A DNA stretch of 64,000 nt from UMGS1994 sp944386155 (lineage in GTDB: Bacteria; Bacillota; Clostridia; TANB77; CAG-508). The stretch spans positions 310,001-374,000 of the forward strand of contig OZ006973.1 of assembly GCA_963931085.1 (NCBI GenBank). Direction: 5' to 3'. Shown one piece after another: positions 61,549-64,000 of this stretch. The translations under genes were made by a program, and so were the position numbers. The first letter of the stretch is position 1; each line of letters begins with the position of its first letter. A model generated the notes under the pieces. That model saw only the letters and a list, made by a program, of their open reading frames with translations. It was not told the DNA's origin and searched no databases.

Positions 61549-63601
61549 TAAAGAAAAGTACATAAAAAAAGTAAATGAAATAAAAGCTCCTGAAGATTTA
61601 AAAGAAAAAGTCATAAAAGCCTCTATTGAAAATTACAATAAAAATAATAAATCAAAAATAGTTTTAAAAAGATTAATTTCTTGTGCAGCTTGTTTAGTAG
61701 TAATACTTACTGGAGCATTTATAGCAACTAATAAGTTAAAATTAAATAAAACAGAAAATGAAAATCTTAATCAAAATATAGTTAAAAATCATGAAATAAT
61801 AGCTAAAGCTGACCTTCAAGAAGCTGGTATAGAAAAAATTAAAAATATAGAAGAATTAGAAAAGATAATAAAAGATGCGTCAAGTAATGATAGATATTAT
61901 AATTCTGCTCTAGAAGGAAGTGTAATTATTAATGATGCTACTACAACTACAGAAAGTACAAAAGAAGAATCAAATAGTTCTACGGATTTTTCTAAGACTA
62001 ATGTACAACATGAAAATGTAGATGAAGCAGATATTGTAAAAACAGATGGAAAATATATTTATTATCTAATAAATCATTCAAATACAAAAAGTTATGAAAA
62101 TAAGAATGTGATAAAAATAATAGATGTAGATTCAAGAAAAGTTATTTCTGAAATTAATATTAATGATGAAGGATATAAATATTTATATGCCAGTGAAATG
62201 TATTTATACAACAATAAATTAATTGTAATGGAAACAAGAGTAAACAATAAAGATGAGAAAAAAGAATCTACAACAGAGACAGTAGCTGTGATTTATAATA
62301 TAGAAAATAAAGATAATATACAAAAAGAAAGAGAAGTTATATCAGTAGGTGATTATACAGATTCAAGAATGATAGAAGATAATTTATATATAATTTCACA
62401 AAAATATAATAACATGTATAATTATGTATATAATGATGTAACTGGAAATTATGAAGAACAAGAGGTAGAGATAGAACTTCCAACATATAAAGATACTATA
62501 TCAGGAGATGACTATAAGACTATAGAATGTACAGATATTTACTATATTAAAGGTTCTGAAGATTCTTCATATACATTAGTTACAGCTGTAAATATTAATA
62601 AAAATGAAGAAGCAAATGTGGAAACATTTTTAGGACTTGGGAATGAAATTTATTGTAGTGAAAATAATATATATGTAACAAAAGCAAAATATGATTCACA
62701 ATATAGTAGAGTATTTGGAACTTATGATTATAATTCAGAGACTGATATATTTAAATTTAAATTACTAGATAATAATATAGAATTTTTAGGAAAAGGAACA
62801 GTAAATGGTACAGTATTAAATCAATTTTCAATGGATGAATATAATGGATATTTTAGAATTGCGACTACAGGATATAATGAAAAAAATGATACAGTAAATA
62901 ATGTATTTATATTAGATGAGAATTTAAAAGAAGTAGGAAGTCTTAAAGGTTTAGCAGAAGGAGAGAAAATATATTCAGTTAGATTTATGAATGATATTGG
63001 ATATGTAGTAACATTTGAACAAGTAGACCCACTATTTGTAATAGATTTGAAAGATCCAGTAAATCCAGAAGTTAAAGGAGAATTAAAAATTCCAGGATAT
63101 AGTAGCTATCTACATCCTTATGATGATACTCATATAATTGGTATAGGAATGAATACAGAAGTTACTAAATATGGATCAGTAACAACAAAAGGTATCAAGA
63201 TTAGTATGTTTGATGTAAGTGATTTAAATAATCCAAAAGAATTATTTAATACTATATTAGGGGAAAACTACGGATATTCAGAAGCTTTAAATAATCATAA
63301 AGCAGTGCTATGTTCAAAAGAAAAAGAGTTGCTAGCTTTGCCAGCTAATATTTCTGATGAAAGTTATGATGATACATTTAATGGAGCAATTATATTTAAA
63401 GTAGATTTAGAAAATAATAAATTTGTAGAAGAGATAAAAGTAAAGAGTGAAAAAATAAAATCAGAAAATTCATCATATAAATATAATGATGAAATAAGAA
63501 GAATAATTTATATTGGTGATTATTTATATACGCTTTCAGATACAAATGTAAATATTATAGACATAGATACTTACAAAGTAATAGATAAAATTGAATTATA
63601 A
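61541..63601 (+). CDS. Membrane protein with anti-sigma-like N-terminus and beta-propeller
   Basis: A 686-residue protein. A short cytoplasmic segment (residues 1-42) and one helix (about 43-65) resemble ECF anti-sigma factors. The extracellular part carries the bacterial Beta_propel domain, recognised by HENVDEADIVKTDGKYIYYL near residue 150, then repeated blades. The start overlaps the sigma gene by 8 nt. I infer that it holds the sigma factor at the membrane and senses an extracellular signal through the propeller. Such sigma-propeller pairs are seen in clostridia. A terminator follows. Confidence 0.8.
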   Translation: MNNKEKYIKKVNEIKAPEDLKEKVIKASIENYNKNNKSKIVLKRLISCAACLVVILTGAFIATNKLKLNKTENENLNQNIVKNHEIIAKADLQEAGIEKIKNIEELEKIIKDASSNDRYYNSALEGSVIINDATTTTESTKEESNSSTDFSKTNVQHENVDEADIVKTDGKYIYYLINHSNTKSYENKNVIKIIDVDSRKVISEININDEGYKYLYASEMYLYNNKLIVMETRVNNKDEKKESTTETVAVIYNIENKDNIQKEREVISVGDYTDSRMIEDNLYIISQKYNNMYNYVYNDVTGNYEEQEVEIELPTYKDTISGDDYKTIECTDIYYIKGSEDSSYTLVTAVNINKNEEANVETFLGLGNEIYCSENNIYVTKAKYDSQYSRVFGTYDYNSETDIFKFKLLDNNIEFLGKGTVNGTVLNQFSMDEYNGYFRIATTGYNEKNDTVNNVFILDENLKEVGSLKGLAEGEKIYSVRFMNDIGYVVTFEQVDPLFVIDLKDPVNPEVKGELKIPGYSSYLHPYDDTHIIGIGMNTEVTKYGSVTTKGIKISMFDVSDLNNPKELFNTILGENYGYSEALNNHKAVLCSKEKELLALPANISDESYDDTFNGAIIFKVDLENNKFVEEIKVKSEKIKSENSSYKYNDEIRRIIYIGDYLYTLSDTNVNIIDIDTYKVIDKIEL

Positions 63602-63618
63602 TAATTATAAAAATAATA

Positions 63619-63658
63619 AAAGAACTAAGGTGAGTTATAACTTATCTTAGTTCTTTTG
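63619..63658. terminator. Terminator after the sigma/propeller operon
   Basis: A 10-bp stem (63620-63629 with 63645-63654) plus weaker inner pairs, then TTTT. Confidence 0.7.
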
Positions 63659-63670
63659 TATTATAAATAT

Positions 63671-63838
63671 TTAACCAACTTTTTTAGAATTATAATTTAA
63701 ATTTTCTAATTCTTTACATTTAATTTTATATTCTATTTGTTGAGTTAGAAACTTATAATACATATATCCTTGTTCATATTGTGAAAGTGGGTTAAAAGGG
63801 TCTTGCATGTCAAAAGGCCATTCATTATTTCTTTCCAT
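63671..63838 (-). CDS. 55-residue soluble protein
   Basis: An ORF of 55 codons on the minus strand starts at ATG 63838 after TTAGGAGG at good spacing and stops at 63671. The product begins MERNNEWPFDMQDPFNPLSQ, is acidic and aromatic-rich in the first half, and ends in a basic helix (TQQIEYKIKCKELEN). The strong ribosome binding site argues for a real gene. I do not recognise a family; small spore or regulatory proteins in Clostridia can look like this, but that is inference. Confidence 0.6.
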   Translation of the reverse strand: MERNNEWPFDMQDPFNPLSQYEQGYMYYKFLTQQIEYKIKCKELENLNYNSKKVG

Positions 63839-63964
63839 AAAAACCTCCTAAATAAAAAAATACAAATAACAGATATTAATATATATTCAAAAATATTAGA
63901 TAATATTATGAAAAAAAGAATAATTGTGATACAATGATTAAGAATATTTATTAGGAGGGATAAA

Positions 63965-64000
63965 ATGAAAAGAGAAGAGATTGAGCAAAAGTATAAATGG
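63965..64000 (+). CDS. pepF: Start of a probable oligoendopeptidase F gene
   Basis: Only 12 codons are in the window. ATG 63965 follows AGGAGGG. The start MKREEIEQKYKW matches the conserved opening of PepF/M3 oligoendopeptidases (K-R-x-E-I-x-x-K-Y-K-W). The catalytic HExxH lies outside the window, so this is a guess from the N-terminus alone. Confidence 0.5.
   Translation, partial: MKREEIEQKYKW

Overview
The window is very AT-rich. Native genes use AGA/AGG for arginine almost exclusively, ribosome binding sites are strong (AAGGAGG-like), and leaders are of the T-box type. The gene set is that of a low-GC, Gram-positive, endospore-forming anaerobe: pyruvate formate-lyase and its activase, spoIIAA-spoIIAB-sigF-spoIID-spoIIQ, a BofC-like protein, c-di-AMP synthase CdaA, RqcP and AddA. 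I infer a member of the Clostridia, possibly an uncultured gut lineage. No tRNA, rRNA, CRISPR array or prophage was recognised.

Layout. 1-6100: start of a leftward gene, a small foreign-looking gene, pflA/pflB (minus), a 36-residue membrane peptide, cdaA, and a HAD phosphatase divergent from an AraC-type regulator. 7100-10250: a HerA/VirB4-like ATPase overlapping a Cys-rich protein, then a second foreign-looking gene. 10360-16460: truA, rqcP, a candidate structured RNA, an IS481-like element inserted in the dnaE upstream region, and dnaE. 16500-24130: a GT-C-like membrane protein, a transglutaminase-like pair, then a valine T-box controlling an aldose-epimerase-like gene and valS. 24250-27700: a compact sporulation cluster behind a sigma-H-like promoter. 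27850-34440: a PAP2 phosphatase, an HNH plus ParB-like gene of foreign composition, a DUF3006 gene, addA and a small membrane protein. 34650-41560: lepA-rlmB, a membrane protein, pyrG with a leader terminator, and a zinc-ribbon/WG-repeat protein. 41740-49800: a DUF402 protein, a foreign-looking NUDIX hydrolase, aspS, an SH3/NlpC hydrolase, comEC with no standard start codon, and a BofC-like gene. 49900-56200: a ClpE-type unfoldase, a PdaC/RsiV-like protein with a YibE/F protein, and an HtrA protease. 56560-64000: an operon of a pilin-like protein, RNase HII, a divergent pyrimidine-nucleoside phosphorylase and a DnaB-like ATPase; then an ECF sigma factor with a beta-propeller/anti-sigma-like partner, a 55-residue protein, and the start of a probable oligoendopeptidase F gene.

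The most unusual observations are: (i) single-gene islands (208-435, 9796-10209, 28746-29405, 42431-43006) that use CGN arginine codons and carry their own promoter and a hairpin; (ii) the HerA-like ATPase/Cys-rich protein pair; (iii) comEC apparently starting at AUA or another rare codon; (iv) a compact unidentified structured RNA at 11582-11697; (v) a DnaB-like protein with a degenerate P-loop and a nucleoside phosphorylase homolog with an altered signature; (vi) an IS that splits a duplicated dnaE promoter and carries a hairpin over its own start.
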